Notes under the pieces: generated by a model
Seen by the model: the letters and a program-made list of their open reading frames with translations, nothing else
Databases searched by the model: none
Told to the model about the DNA's origin: nothing
Shown here: positions 63,859 to 64,000 of the stretch, piece by piece
How the letters are laid out: every line of letters starts with the position of its first letter
How positions within the stretch are numbered: position 1 is the first letter of the stretch
Source: Corynebacterium gallinarum
GTDB taxonomy: Bacteria; Actinomycetota; Actinomycetes; Mycobacteriales; Mycobacteriaceae
Direction: 5' to 3'
NCBI RefSeq assembly: GCF_014837045.1
Contig: NZ_JACSPR010000010.1
Span: 1-64,000 of the forward strand
DNA: 64,000 nucleotides
Program-made: the position numbers and the translations under genes

Positions 63859-64000
63859 CTACATCAGGCCCAGCAGCTGCAACCGCCGTGCATGCCGCTT
63901 CAACCCGGCGTCCACCACCTCCGGGTGCTCACGGTAGAACCCCAACTGGGCCTGTTCGATGTCCGCGGCCGGGGCGGGGCACCACGTGTCGCGGCCCTCC
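63859..64000 (-). CDS. C-terminal end of an unidentified protein (runs off the window)
   Basis: Only the last 46 codons are visible, translated by hand: EGRDTWCPAPAADIEQAQLG ... FYREHPEVVDAGLKRHARRL ... LGLM and a TAG stop. The stretch looks like a normal coding end, with GC-ending codons and helix-like sequence, but I do not recognise it. It is read in the same direction as the glycosyltransferase gene and lies about 100 bases upstream of it. Confidence 0.6.
   Translation of the reverse strand, partial: EGRDTWCPAPAADIEQAQLGFYREHPEVVDAGLKRHARRLQLLGLM

Overview
The window is chromosomal DNA of a Corynebacterium from the glutamicum/efficiens group. The ptsG, rpsA, polA, leuCD, ltbR, gpsA, ddl, thiL, ung and recG proteins and their order match what I recall of C. 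glutamicum. However, most of the window (about 8.9-64 kb) is clearly GC-rich with GC-ending codons, which fits C. efficiens better. Many genes start directly after a TANNNT -10 box with no room for a ribosome binding site (leaderless), as is common in corynebacteria. No search could be run, so species and gene-order statements come from memory.

Region 1 (1-8.9 kb) is lower in GC than the rest. It holds thiC under a TPP riboswitch, a broken Abi-type gene, an unknown small gene, glycogen/maltodextrin phosphorylase glgP, a 52-residue zinc-ribbon-like protein and the 3' part of a rhodanese-domain gene. The rhodanese gene is cut by an IS3-family element (7121-8426) whose transposase is frameshifted. 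On the other side of the IS lies an unrelated scrap of a BspA-like leucine-rich-repeat gene, so the IS marks a rearrangement junction.

Region 2 (8.9-25.9 kb) is accessory. It has a methyltransferase remnant, tRNA-Gln and tRNA-Glu, and a complete four-gene Wadjet (JetABCD / MksFEBG-type) plasmid-defence operon. A NarK-type transporter and guanine deaminase follow. Next is a two-gene operon pairing an SbnA-like PLP synthase with an unusual fusion of a FAD/NAD(P)-binding domain and a decarboxylase-type PLP domain. The region ends with bioA-bioD, divergent from a POT-family transporter; two identical 15-bp BioQ-type operators lie between and within them.

Region 3 (25.9-64 kb) is core chromosome. 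In order it holds an HD hydrolase, a secreted protein, ltbR with divergent leuCD, a Nudix/histidine-phosphatase protein, gpsA-ddl and two flavin-dependent oxidoreductases. These are followed by a duplicated DUF3515 protein, thiL-ung-DAK2-recG, a mini biotinyl carrier protein, rsmD-coaD, a TauE permease and an amino-acid ABC transporter (argTUV-like). Next come a DUF1266 protein, a DUF368 polyprenyl-phosphate transporter, a regulator/serine hydrolase/small membrane protein operon, an odd tRNA-Leu(CAA), polA, a methyltransferase, a vWA protein, rpsA, ptsG with a long AT-rich upstream region, coaE, a DUF4259 protein and a two-domain glycosyltransferase. A partial gene runs off the end.

The best candidates for under-described biology are the SbnA/FAD-PLP fusion operon, the Wadjet locus next to tRNAs, the biotin-operator-controlled POT transporter, the rearranged IS junction, and a 10-bp repeat (CTTTTCGACG) that recurs mostly between genes.
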